The notes: generated from the sequence alone by a model not told the origin. A stretch of DNA of 15,956 nt from UBA6197 sp047638075 (GCF_047638075.1 NZ_JBLJBV010000013.1:1-15956); one strand, 5' to 3'. Positions 1 to 7,063 are shown, numbered from the stretch's first letter. Program-made: numbers and translations.

Positions 1-49
1 CCCGCTATGCGGATCGGGCTCGCACGCGGGCGCGTTTATGAGCGGGACT

Positions 50-373
50 TCATGTGAACTTTTTGAATAGACGGACTGCCTTCGTCGTGATCTCGATCCA
101 CGCAATGTCATCGAAATGGATCAGGTATCGGCGCCCAAGAAAATCCGACCCGTCTTCCACAGCCGCACCCTTCGTGATCCGAACTTCCGGGATTTTTTCG
201 TCTTCGTGAAAGTCGCACAGATCTGCCGGCGCAAGGTAAGTCGGGCCCAAAGGCTTCTTGATACCCTTTTCGTCTCTACCCCAGAGCCTGAACTGCATAT
301 GAGAATGCATCCCGTCAGCATCAGGGCCTGCATCATAGGGCCATCCTCCGGGAATCGCTGCAAATCGAAACAT
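50..373 (-). CDS. Hypothetical protein, about 107 aa, unrecognised family
   Basis: I do not recognise this protein. It is small, soluble-looking and mixed acidic/basic, with no signal peptide or membrane segment. It begins MFRFAAIPGGWPYD and ends in a basic, aromatic tail (RLFKKFT). It has several His/Asp residues (for example HSHM near the middle and HFDDIAW toward the C terminus) but no pattern I can tie to a catalytic site. The ATG at 373 is preferred over an upstream TTG at 454 because GGAG sits five bases before it. The reading frame remains open upstream to 454. It is transcribed toward the window edge, away from the tRNA-Gly gene. Real gene likely, function unknown. Confidence 0.6.
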   Translation of the reverse strand: MFRFAAIPGGWPYDAGPDADGMHSHMQFRLWGRDEKGIKKPLGPTYLAPADLCDFHEDEKIPEVRITKGAAVEDGSDFLGRRYLIHFDDIAWIEITTKAVRLFKKFT

Positions 374-470
374 GTCATCTCCATCGTTTTGAGTTCGATG
401 GGGATATGGGTTCACTTTCAGAGGATCAGAAATGATCGCGCCGTCATGGCGCAATCAACATTTGCCGTAA

Positions 471-545
471 GGGGCGGGCTGTCCGCCCCCCCCTCTTGCC
501 CTTTGGGCAATTCACCCCCCGAGAGTATTTCCTGCAAAAAAAAAG
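471..545 (+). repeat. Double GC hairpin plus GAGTATTT/A-tract element
   Basis: Within the gene-free 374-724 interval lies a 7-bp hairpin (GGGGCGG at 471-477, CCGCCCC at 483-489). A second 6-bp hairpin follows (TTGCCC at 496-501, GGGCAA at 505-510), then CCCCCCGAGAGTATTT (about 515-530) and nine A residues (536-544). The order GC hairpin, CCCC-GAGTATTT, A-rich end matches, in looser form, the elements just after hisA and between the CNNM-CBS gene and mttB. It could be a terminator-like or dispersed intergenic element. The rest of 374-724 shows nothing else except the possible tRNA promoter. Confidence 0.5.
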
Positions 546-650
546 CGATGGGTGGGCTATGGTTTTGGGTCGGGCAAGGTGGGTTGCGGTATGGTGAGCT
601 GCAACACACCGCCCAAAGGCATAAATTTTCGCGGATCGCGCATTTTCCTC

Positions 651-677
651 TTGCAGGCCGCAAGCGGAGTTTATACA
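651..677 (+). promoter_or_regulatory. Possible promoter of tRNA-Gly
   Basis: TTGCAG (651-656) and TATACA (672-677) resemble -35 and -10 boxes and lie about 48 bases upstream of the mature tRNA 5' end. The spacing is only 15 bases, which is short, so this is a weak call. Confidence 0.3.
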
Positions 678-724
678 TCCCCGGTCATCGGAAGGGACAG
701 AGATTGGACCGGACGGTATGGAGT

Positions 725-799
725 GCGGGCGTAGCTCAGGGGTAGAGCATAACCTTGCCAAGGTTAGGGTCGTGAGTTCGAATCTCATCGCCCGCTCCA
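725..799 (+). tRNA. tRNA-Gly (anticodon GCC)
   Basis: A complete cloverleaf can be drawn. The acceptor GCGGGCG (725-731) pairs perfectly with CGCCCGC (789-795). The anticodon stem TAACC/GGTTA encloses the loop TTGCCAA with anticodon GCC at 757-759. The T-loop GTTCGAATC is canonical. The discriminator is U at 796, as expected for tRNA-Gly, and CCA is encoded at 797-799. It reads GGC and, by wobble, GGU glycine codons. Confidence 0.97.
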
Positions 800-824
800 T
801 TTTCTCCGAAAGGAGATGTAGACG

Positions 825-852
825 GGCCGCCTTTTGGCGGCCTTTTGCTTTT
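825..852 (+). terminator. Intrinsic terminator after tRNA-Gly
   Basis: GGCCGCC (825-831), a TTTT loop and GGCGGCC (836-842) form a perfect 7-bp GC stem followed by a T-rich run (843-852). It lies 26 bases past the CCA end. A smaller CTCC-GAAA-GGAG hairpin (804-815) sits between the two. Confidence 0.85.
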
Positions 853-905
853 CAGGATTGGCGCTGGCCGGTTCGATCGGCATGGCGGCCGGACCTTGGG
901 TGGAG

Positions 906-1334
906 TCAGCGATGGGCGGTGCGGCGATCTGCAGGGCTCGTCATTGGTAGCACGCAATCTTGGGCACCTCTGAGGTGCCGCGTGATTTCCAGAAGATCCG
1001 CGACGCGAACCCCGCGGGGCAGAACCCAGCGCAGGGATGAAAACATCTCGAACAACTCTCCGTTCATGAAAACCGGGCTGTCTGTCAGCAGGATCGTCAA
1101 AAGCTGCGGGTTGTGAAACTCGGCCGTCAAGACTACCGTCAGCCCGTCACCCCCAAGGGTCGCATCGCCAGCCGGAAACAGCGCTGCGATCAGCAAATCC
1201 AGTCCGGACGTGCGCACTGTCGATAGCGCGCGATGAAGAGAGCGCGCATGATCGACATGATGACCATCGGCCCCAAGCGCGGCAACGTAATCAAGCCCAC
1301 CCGGGCTATCCGTTTCCAAAAAGAGGATGTTCAT
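906..1334 (-). CDS. Degenerate response-regulator receiver-like protein, 142 aa
   Basis: The protein is about the size of one receiver domain and follows its rhythm: MNILFLETD as the first strand, LDLLIAALFPA where the phospho-acceptor strand would be, TILLTD as the fourth strand, then WVLPRGVRVADLLEIT. The residue expected to be the phosphorylated Asp appears to be Ala, and no clear Lys follows strand five, so it would be a pseudo-receiver that cannot take phosphate in the usual way. No output domain is present. The ATG at 1334 is chosen because GAGGA lies six bases upstream; the frame stays open further upstream to 1385 without a better start. It is divergent from hisB. The receiver assignment is inferred from pattern only; the role is unknown. 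Confidence 0.6.
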   Translation of the reverse strand: MNILFLETDSPGGLDYVAALGADGHHVDHARSLHRALSTVRTSGLDLLIAALFPAGDATLGGDGLTVVLTAEFHNPQLLTILLTDSPVFMNGELFEMFSSLRWVLPRGVRVADLLEITRHLRGAQDCVLPMTSPADRRTAHR

Positions 1335-1436
1335 GGCCGATCCTCGGGTAAACACCCCATCATTGCGCGCTCTAATTCTTAACAAAGTGTGAAGAGGCGA
1401 AGGGAAGCCATCTGCGAAATTCCCGACGTTGGCAGC

Positions 1437-1465
1437 TTAACAATGCCCCCATTGCAACTTATAAG
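1437..1465 (+). promoter_or_regulatory. Candidate sigma-70 promoter for hisB
   Basis: TTAACA (1437-1442) and TATAAG (1460-1465) each match the housekeeping consensus at five of six positions with an ideal 17-base spacer. Transcription would start near 1472, leaving a short leader of about 19 bases before the hisB ATG, with no room for a peptide attenuator. Confidence 0.55.
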
Positions 1466-1490
1466 GTGCACGACCAACGGGGAAATCATC

Positions 1491-2078
1491 ATGCGGACCG
1501 CCTCTATCAAACGCAAGACGGCTGAAACCGGGATCACTGTTTTGGTGAATCTGGACGGCACCGGAACCTATGACAACCAGACGGGCGTCGGGTTTTTTGA
1601 TCATATGCTGGACCAGTTGGCCCGCCATTCGCTGATCGACATGACCATCCGCGCCAAGGGCGATCTGCATATCGACGATCACCACACCGTTGAAGATACG
1701 GGCATTGCGTTGGGTCAGGCCCTGACCGCCGCCCTGGGCGACAAGCGCGGCATCCGGCGCTATGGGCATTTCAATCTGGCGATGGATGATGCGCAACTGG
1801 CCTGCGCGCTGGATCTGTCTGCGCGCCCGTTTTTGGTGTGGAACGTCGATTTTCCCACGGCAAAAATCGGCACGTTCGACACCGAGCTTGTGCGCGAGTT
1901 CTTTCAGGCGCTGGCCACGCATGGCGGCATCACGCTGCATGTGGACAAGGTGCATGGTTTCAATAGTCACCATATCGCAGAAGCTGCCTTCAAGGCGGTC
2001 GCGCGGGCGCTGCGCATGGCGGTAGAGCCAGACCCGCGGATGGGTGATGTTCTGCCCTCGACCAAGGGTGCGCTGTAA
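1491..2078 (+). CDS. hisB: Imidazoleglycerol-phosphate dehydratase
   Basis: HisB removes water from imidazoleglycerol phosphate to give imidazole-acetol phosphate in histidine synthesis. It is a Mn-dependent cytosolic enzyme. This is the single-domain 195-aa form without the histidinol phosphatase domain found in enteric HisB. Both metal-binding signatures are visible: DDHHTVEDTG at residues 62-71 and NSHHIAEA at 158-165. FFDHMLDQLARHSLIDM (35-51) is also typical. The ATG at 1491 gives the normal N terminus; GGGGA precedes it, and an in-frame extension back to 1389 lacks family similarity. It heads the histidine group, 20 bases ahead of hisH. Confidence 0.97.
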   Translation: MRTASIKRKTAETGITVLVNLDGTGTYDNQTGVGFFDHMLDQLARHSLIDMTIRAKGDLHIDDHHTVEDTGIALGQALTAALGDKRGIRRYGHFNLAMDDAQLACALDLSARPFLVWNVDFPTAKIGTFDTELVREFFQALATHGGITLHVDKVHGFNSHHIAEAAFKAVARALRMAVEPDPRMGDVLPSTKGAL

Positions 2079-2098
2079 CTGCCGCAGAAGGAAAAATA

Positions 2099-2737
2099 AT
2101 GCTGACAGTTCTGGTCGATTACGATTCAGGCAACCTGCACTCGGCTGAAAAAGCCTTTCAGCGCATGGCGTTGGAGGTGGGGGCCGGCGAGGTTCTGGTC
2201 AGCTCATCCCCCGAGGATGTGGCCCGAGCCGACCGGATTGTTCTGCCGGGCGATGGTGCTTTTCCGGCCTGTCGGCAGGCGCTGGACGGTTATGGCGGGC
2301 TGTTCGACGCGATCGAAGAGGCGGTACACGTCAAGGCGCGGCCCTTTCTGGGCATCTGCGTGGGTATGCAGATGATGGCCAGTTGGGGGCGCGAATATCG
2401 CGACACACCGGGCTTTGGCTGGGTGCCCGGCGAGGTGGTTAAAATCACCCCCGCGGATCCGGCGCTGAAAGTTCCGCATATGGGTTGGAACGATCTGGTG
2501 ATTGATCGACCGCACCCATTGCTTGAAGGGATCAACACCGGCGATCATGCCTATTTCGTGCATTCCTACCACTTCCGCGTTGAAAACCCCTCGCATCTGC
2601 TGGCCCATGCCGATTACGCTGGCCCGATTACGGCGATCATCGGACGCGACACCATGGTCGGCACCCAGTTTCACCCCGAAAAAAGCCAGGCCACCGGGCT
2701 GCGGCTGATCGGCAATTTCCTGCGTTGGCGACCATGA
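2099..2737 (+). CDS. hisH: Imidazole glycerol phosphate synthase, glutaminase subunit
   Basis: HisH hydrolyses glutamine and passes ammonia through HisF to make IGP and AICAR. This is a class I glutamine amidotransferase of 212 aa, normal length. The catalytic triad is visible: Cys87 in FLGICVGMQ, and His192 and Glu194 in GTQFHPEKSQ. PGDGAFPACRQAL (50-62) is the conserved oxyanion-strand region, with Asp where many homologues have Val. AAGGA precedes the ATG. Its partner hisF lies about 2 kb downstream, separated by three genes. The end overlaps the next gene by ATGA. Confidence 0.97.
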   Translation: MLTVLVDYDSGNLHSAEKAFQRMALEVGAGEVLVSSSPEDVARADRIVLPGDGAFPACRQALDGYGGLFDAIEEAVHVKARPFLGICVGMQMMASWGREYRDTPGFGWVPGEVVKITPADPALKVPHMGWNDLVIDRPHPLLEGINTGDHAYFVHSYHFRVENPSHLLAHADYAGPITAIIGRDTMVGTQFHPEKSQATGLRLIGNFLRWRP

Positions 2738-3402
2738 GCGCACCGCGTGCCGTTCTTAGCTGGTCTTCGGGCAAGGACTGCGCCTATGCGCTGCATGTGG
2801 CGCGCCGCGACGGGTTGGCCGATGTGGTGGCGCTGCTCTCGACGACCAATGAGGCCTTCGACCGTGTGGCGATGCACGGCACGCGCACCGCGCTGCTACG
2901 CGCCCAGGCTGCTGCCGTGGGTCTGCCCCTGATCGAGGTGCCGTTGCCCTGGCCCTGCGCGAACGCAGATTACGAGGCGCGAATGGTCGCCGCAATGTCC
3001 GAGGTCCTGGCATTGGGCGTGCGCCACATGGTCTTTGGCGATATCTGCCTGGAAGATGTGCGCGCCTACCGCGAGGAAAAACTGGCCCCCCTGGGGGTAA
3101 CAGCCCTGTTTCCGCTATGGGGCCGCCCGACCGCCACGCTCGCAAGTGAAATTATCGCCTGCGGCATGGACACACGACTTGTCACCGTTGACCCAAGGCA
3201 TCTGGACCGCAGTTTTGCGGGGCGTAAATATGACGAAGCTCTGCTGGCGGACCTGCCCGAAAGCGTTGATCCTTGCGGCGAGCGTGGCGAATTTCACACC
3301 GCCGTCGTGGCGGGGCCGATGTTTTCGGCCCCGATCCCGGTCCGCACCGGCGAGGTTGTTACCCGCGACGGGTTTATCTTTGCCGATCTGATCCCGCTTT
3401 AG
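2734..3402 (+). CDS. PP-loop ATPase, Dph6/ATP_bind_4 (adenine nucleotide alpha hydrolase-like) family
   Basis: This 222-aa protein carries the PP-loop SSGKDCA at residues 11-17, FGDI at 101-104, and the family signature DPCGERGEFHT at 179-189. Family members adenylate a substrate with ATP; the eukaryotic relative Dph6 amidates diphthine. Bacteria lack diphthamide, so the bacterial substrate is not known to me. The ATG at 2734 lies inside the hisH stop region as ATGA, implying translational coupling; a TTG at 2725 is possible but less likely. It faces the antisense DUF2147 gene, with only three bases between the stops. A role tied to histidine synthesis is suggested by position only. Confidence 0.88.
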   Translation: MSAPRAVLSWSSGKDCAYALHVARRDGLADVVALLSTTNEAFDRVAMHGTRTALLRAQAAAVGLPLIEVPLPWPCANADYEARMVAAMSEVLALGVRHMVFGDICLEDVRAYREEKLAPLGVTALFPLWGRPTATLASEIIACGMDTRLVTVDPRHLDRSFAGRKYDEALLADLPESVDPCGERGEFHTAVVAGPMFSAPIPVRTGEVVTRDGFIFADLIPL

Positions 3403-3405
3403 CCG

Positions 3406-3789
3406 TCATTTCAACCGCTGCCAGTTCTGCTTGCTGCACAAAAGCCCACCGGCAATGCACCCCGCCAGCTTCATCTTGTCACCGGACAGGTCGATCTTGC
3501 CCAGATAGATCTTGTTGTTGGACGGACGCCAAACCCGGCCCTTGTATTTCCCGCCGCCCTTGGGCGCCATGTCGATAACCAGTTTCTTACCAAGGTTCTC
3601 GGATTTGTATTCGCCGCCGTCATTGAAGGTACGCGCAATCACGCCGCAGTAATTGGCCCCGCATGGGGCGATTTTGACATGGGCAAAGGCGCCGTCGTCG
3701 GCTTGGGTCTGCCATAGCCCCTCAATCGGGTCGGCAGTGGCAACAGTCCCCACAAAGGCAAACAGCGCCGCAAATGCAAATCGTCTCAT
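3406..3789 (-). CDS. DUF2147 family secreted protein
   Basis: This 127-aa exported protein starts with a clear Sec signal peptide (MRRFAFAALFAFVGTVATA, cleavage likely after residue 19). DPIEGLWQTQ and the tail GCIAGGLLCSKQNWQRLK fit the DUF2147 family, small periplasmic beta-rich proteins of unknown function. Four Cys residues (43, 48, 111, 118) could form disulphides. The ATG at 3789 is chosen over an upstream start at 3813 because GGAGG lies six bases before it and it places the signal peptide at the N terminus. It is antisense to the histidine genes, convergent with the PP-loop ATPase and divergent from hisA. Confidence 0.88.
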   Translation of the reverse strand: MRRFAFAALFAFVGTVATADPIEGLWQTQADDGAFAHVKIAPCGANYCGVIARTFNDGGEYKSENLGKKLVIDMAPKGGGKYKGRVWRPSNNKIYLGKIDLSGDKMKLAGCIAGGLLCSKQNWQRLK

Positions 3790-3932
3790 CAGTGTCCTCC
3801 CTGACATCTGCACCCATCACGCCATGGCCCCCGATTCCCGGCAAGCGTAACGTAGCGTAGCGCCCCCCTCTCCAACACTTTGCAATCGCCCCGAAGCTGT
3901 GGCAAGACGCCCCAAACCGAACGGAGAGCGCC

Positions 3933-4652
3933 ATGATCCTTTACCCCGCCATCGACCTGAAAGACGGCCAATGCGTGCGCCTGCTGCATGGCGATATGGA
4001 AAAGGCCACCGTTTTCGGTGACGACCCTGCGGCACAGGCGGCCACCTTTGAAGCTGCGGGTTGTGAATGGGTCCACCTCGTCGATCTCAATGGCGCCTTT
4101 GCAGGTGCGCCGGTAAACGCCGCCGCGGTCGAGGCCATCCTTGCGCGCCTTCATATCCCCGCGCAGCTCGGCGGCGGTATCCGCGACATGGCCACCATTG
4201 AACGCTGGCTCACCAAAGGGCTGGCGCGGGTGATCCTTGGCACCGTCGCCGTTGAAAACCCTGATCTGGTGCAACAAGCGGCCCGCGAATTCCCCGGCAA
4301 GGTCGCTGTTGGTATCGACGCGCGTGGCGGGCGCGTGGCAACCAAGGGCTGGGCCACCGAAACCGATGTGATGGTCACCGATCTTGCACGCCGCTTTGAA
4401 GACGCCGGCGTCGCCGCAATCATCTACACCGACATCATGCGCGACGGTGCCATGCAAGGCCCCAACATCACCGCCACCGAGGCCCTCGCCCGCGCAGTGA
4501 CCATCCCGATCATCGCCTCCGGCGGGGTTTCCTCACTGCCGGACCTTATCGCACTGCGTGATACCGGCGTGATCGCCGGGGCCATTTCCGGCCGCGCAAT
4601 TTATGACGGCGCGCTGGATCTGGCACAGGCCCTGATCGCGCTGAAAACCTGA
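3933..4652 (+). CDS. hisA: Phosphoribosylformimino-5-aminoimidazole carboxamide ribotide isomerase
   Basis: HisA catalyses the Amadori-type isomerisation of ProFAR to PRFAR, the substrate of the HisH/HisF synthase. It is a 239-aa (beta/alpha)8 barrel of normal length. Asp8 in MILYPAIDLKDG is the first catalytic residue and Asp129 (VGIDARGG) the counterpart acid; YTDIMRDG (165-172) and the phosphate-binding loops LGGGIR and ASGGVSS are in place. GGAG precedes the ATG. The antisense DUF2147 gene lies immediately upstream, so hisA probably needs its own promoter within 3790-3932, where I see no convincing one. The stop is followed at once by a GC-rich element before hisF. Confidence 0.97.
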   Translation: MILYPAIDLKDGQCVRLLHGDMEKATVFGDDPAAQAATFEAAGCEWVHLVDLNGAFAGAPVNAAAVEAILARLHIPAQLGGGIRDMATIERWLTKGLARVILGTVAVENPDLVQQAAREFPGKVAVGIDARGGRVATKGWATETDVMVTDLARRFEDAGVAAIIYTDIMRDGAMQGPNITATEALARAVTIPIIASGGVSSLPDLIALRDTGVIAGAISGRAIYDGALDLAQALIALKT

Positions 4653-4654
4653 CA

Positions 4655-4702
4655 GCTTTTCTTTGGTCAAAATACTCCGGGGGTGCGGGGGCCGGCCCCC
4701 GC
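4655..4702 (+). repeat. 3'-end element between hisA and hisF
   Basis: Starting two bases after the hisA stop is GCTTTTCTTTGG then TCAAAATACTCC (4655-4678). A run of G residues leads into the perfect 18-bp palindrome GCGGGGGCCGGCCCCCGC (4685-4702). The first part is nearly identical to the sequence following the CNNM-CBS gene and mttB. It sits inside what would be the hisA-hisF transcript, so it may cause partial termination or 3'-end formation; that is inference. Confidence 0.7.
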
Positions 4703-4758
4703 TCCGCCACTGGCCAGAGGCGCCCGCCCGCGCTAAGAACGCACCAAAGGAGCATGCC

Positions 4759-5520
4759 ATGCTGAAAACCCGCATCATCCCCTGCCTCGATGTCGCCGAT
4801 GGCCGCGTGGTCAAGGGCGTGAACTTCGTCAACCTGATCGACGCGGGCGACCCCGTCGAGGCAGCCCGTGCCTACGATGCCGCCGGCGCGGACGAGCTTT
4901 GCTTTCTCGACATCCACGCCACCCATGAAAACCGGGGCACGATGTATGATCTGGTCACCCGCACGGCGGAACAGTGTTTCATGCCACTGACCGTGGGCGG
5001 CGGCGTGCGCAGCCACCATAACGTGCGCGCGTTACTGTTGGCCGGGGCTGACAAGGTCAGCTTCAATTCCGCCGCCGTGGCCAACCCTGATGTCGTAGCC
5101 GAGGCCGCCGACCGTTTCGGCGCGCAATGCATCGTCGTGGCAATTGACGCAAAAACCGTCAGCCCCGGCAGATGGGAAATTTTTACCCATGGCGGACGCA
5201 AATCCACCGGCATTGACGCTGTGGAATTTGCCCGCACCGTCGCCGCCAAAGGTGCGGGCGAGATACTCTTGACCAGCATGGATCGCGACGGCACCCGCGC
5301 AGGCTTCAACCTGCCGCTGACCCGCGCGGTATCAGACGCGGTCCCGATCCCGGTGATTGCATCGGGCGGGGTGGGAACATTGGATCACCTTGTCGAAGGG
5401 GTTACCAAAGGCGGTGCCTCGGCAGTGCTGGCCGCCTCGATCTTCCATTTTGGCGAATTCACCATCGGCCAGGCCAAGGCCCACATGGCCGCCGCAGGTA
5501 TCCCCGTGAGGCTGACATGA
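4759..5520 (+). CDS. hisF: Imidazole glycerol phosphate synthase, cyclase subunit
   Basis: HisF takes ammonia from HisH and converts PRFAR to imidazoleglycerol phosphate plus AICAR. It is a 253-aa (beta/alpha)8 barrel of normal length. The catalytic Asp11 (IIPCLDVADG) and Asp130 (VVAIDAK) are present, as are the phosphate loops TVGGGVR (78-84) and IASGGVGT. The ATG at 4759 has AAGGAG seven bases upstream; an in-frame extension to 4663 runs through the repeat element and is not family sequence. It overlaps hisE by ATGA. Confidence 0.97.
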   Translation: MLKTRIIPCLDVADGRVVKGVNFVNLIDAGDPVEAARAYDAAGADELCFLDIHATHENRGTMYDLVTRTAEQCFMPLTVGGGVRSHHNVRALLLAGADKVSFNSAAVANPDVVAEAADRFGAQCIVVAIDAKTVSPGRWEIFTHGGRKSTGIDAVEFARTVAAKGAGEILLTSMDRDGTRAGFNLPLTRAVSDAVPIPVIASGGVGTLDHLVEGVTKGGASAVLAASIFHFGEFTIGQAKAHMAAAGIPVRLT

Positions 5521-5828
5521 ACGCACTCGACCACCTTGCCGCCACCATCGCCACCCGCAAGAGTGCCGACCCCGATAGTTCCTGGACCGCCAAGCTTTTG
5601 GCAAAAGGCCCGGAAAAATGCGCCGAGAAATTCGGTGAGGAATCCATTGAGGCGATTATCGAAGCGGTAAAAGGCGACCGCGCCCGCCTCACATCCGAAG
5701 CAGCCGACGTGCTTTACCACCTGCTGGTCATGCTGGCCGCCCGCGATGTGACGCTGGCCGATGTGCTGGGCGAACTTGACCGCCGCGCCGGTACATCCGG
5801 TATCGTCGAGAAAGCCAGCCGCGGCTGA
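5517..5828 (+). CDS. hisE: Phosphoribosyl-ATP pyrophosphatase
   Basis: HisE removes pyrophosphate from phosphoribosyl-ATP, the second step of histidine synthesis. It is 103 aa, the stand-alone form without HisI. The MazG-like helical motifs are visible: EKFGEESIEAIIEA around residues 37-50 and SEAADVLYHLLVML around 60-73, supplying the metal-binding acids. The start lies in the hisF stop as ATGA (5517-5520). It ends the histidine group here. About 125 bases follow before the convergent aroB stop, with no strong terminator. Confidence 0.96.
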   Translation: MNALDHLAATIATRKSADPDSSWTAKLLAKGPEKCAEKFGEESIEAIIEAVKGDRARLTSEAADVLYHLLVMLAARDVTLADVLGELDRRAGTSGIVEKASRG

Positions 5829-5953
5829 ATTTTTGACGATCTCCGCCATGGCGCCGCCTCTGAAAAGCCAGGGCAACAAACCAGAACGCGACGACCCGAT
5901 CCGCAAGCGACCCGATAGGCTCAAAGCCCCGATCCCTTTTGAAGAATAGGGCG

Positions 5954-7063
5954 TCAGCGCGTGGCCAAGGCATCGCTCAGCACATCATGCAAAAGATCGC
6001 CGGGCACATCCGCGCAGACAAAGGCCTTGCCGATGCCGTGCGCAAGGACAAAGCGCATCTGGCCGTCTTGCACCTTCTTATCTTGCGCCATCAACCCGAT
6101 CAGCGCCTCGGGCCCCGGCAGATCACCGGGAATGTCGGCCAGATCGACCTTGCAACCCATTGCACGCAGATGCGCGCGCACGCGGCTGGGGGCTTCTTGA
6201 CTGCAAAGACCCATGCGCTGACTTAATTCAAACGCGAGCGCGCAGCCAATCGCCACGCCCTCGCCATGCAGCAAACGGGGTCCGTATCCGGTGGCCTTTT
6301 CCAGCGCGTGACAGAATGTGTGCCCCAGATTCAACAGCGCCCGGTCGCCTTCTTCGGTCTCATCGCGCACGACAATTTCCGCCTTCATCTGGACAGACCG
6401 CGTTACGGCCCGCAGCCGCAGCGCCGTGTCGCCCGCAGCCATCGCCGGGGCATTCGTCTCTAACCAGTCAAAAAAGGCGGCGTCACCCAAAAGCCCGTAT
6501 TTAACCACCTCGCCGTAACCCGCCAGAAGGTCGCGGGTGGGCAGCGTGTCCAACAGGTCGATATCGGCCAGCACGAGGCTGGGCTGATGGAACGCACCGA
6601 TCAGGTTCTTGCCTTGGGGGGCGTTGATCCCGGTCTTGCCGCCAACACTGCTGTCAACCTGCGCCAGAAGCGTGGTGGGGATCTGAACGAACCGGACCCC
6701 GCGCCGCAGGACCGCTGCGGCAAAACCCACCAGATCGCCAATCACGCCGCCGCCAAAGGCAATGACAACATCCTTGCGCTCGACCTGCTGTTCAAGCAGC
6801 CATTCAACCGCGCGCGAAAACTGCGGCCAGCCCTTGGTGGACTCGCCCGCGGGAAGGGCAAGGCTGACCATGTCGATGTTACCCAAACCCGCGCGCAGCG
6901 CCGCCAGATGCAGCGCGCCGACCGTCTCGTCGGTGATGACAGCCACGCGGGGGCGGCGCAGCAATGGCGCAATCTCGGCGCCGGCGGTTGCCAAAAGCCC
7001 GGCACCGATCTGCACCTCATAAGACCGCGCGCCCAGATCCACCGCTACCGTTTCACGCATCAT
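5954..7063 (-). CDS. aroB: 3-dehydroquinate synthase
   Basis: AroB converts DAHP to 3-dehydroquinate, the second shikimate-pathway step, using NAD and a divalent metal. It is 369 aa, a normal length. FGGGVIGDLVGF (103-114) binds the nucleotide, DSSVGGKTGIN (137-147) contains the conserved Lys143, and the metal ligands Glu185 (GYGEVVKYG), His248 (LGHTFCHALE) and His266 (LHGEGVAIG) are all visible. Two tandem ATGs overlap the aroK stop (ATGATG at 7058-7063), so the exact start is 7063 or 7060. Translational coupling to aroK is likely. It converges on hisE. Confidence 0.96.
   Translation of the reverse strand: MMRETVAVDLGARSYEVQIGAGLLATAGAEIAPLLRRPRVAVITDETVGALHLAALRAGLGNIDMVSLALPAGESTKGWPQFSRAVEWLLEQQVERKDVVIAFGGGVIGDLVGFAAAVLRRGVRFVQIPTTLLAQVDSSVGGKTGINAPQGKNLIGAFHQPSLVLADIDLLDTLPTRDLLAGYGEVVKYGLLGDAAFFDWLETNAPAMAAGDTALRLRAVTRSVQMKAEIVVRDETEEGDRALLNLGHTFCHALEKATGYGPRLLHGEGVAIGCALAFELSQRMGLCSQEAPSRVRAHLRAMGCKVDLADIPGDLPGPEALIGLMAQDKKVQDGQMRFVLAHGIGKAFVCADVPGDLLHDVLSDALATR

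Noticed and set aside
1..49. CCCGCT (1-6) / AGCGGG (41-46) inverted repeat at the window start
   Set aside because: Only six bases with a long loop and no T-tract; too weak to call a terminator for the minus-strand gene ending at 50.
116..745. 209-codon plus-strand ORF overlapping the 107-aa gene and the tRNA
   Set aside because: It runs through the hairpin element and into tRNA-Gly, has no ribosome site, and is antisense to a better-supported gene.
3789..4457. 222-codon minus-strand ORF antisense to hisA
   Set aside because: It overlaps hisA almost entirely, and hisA is unmistakable; composition is that of a shadow frame.
4663..4758. N-terminal extension of hisF
   Set aside because: The extension translates the GC-rich repeat; HisF begins with MLKTRIIPCLD and has AAGGAG before the ATG at 4759.
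5385..5924. 179-codon minus-strand ORF antisense to hisF-hisE
   Set aside because: Antisense shadow of two well-supported genes without a ribosome site.
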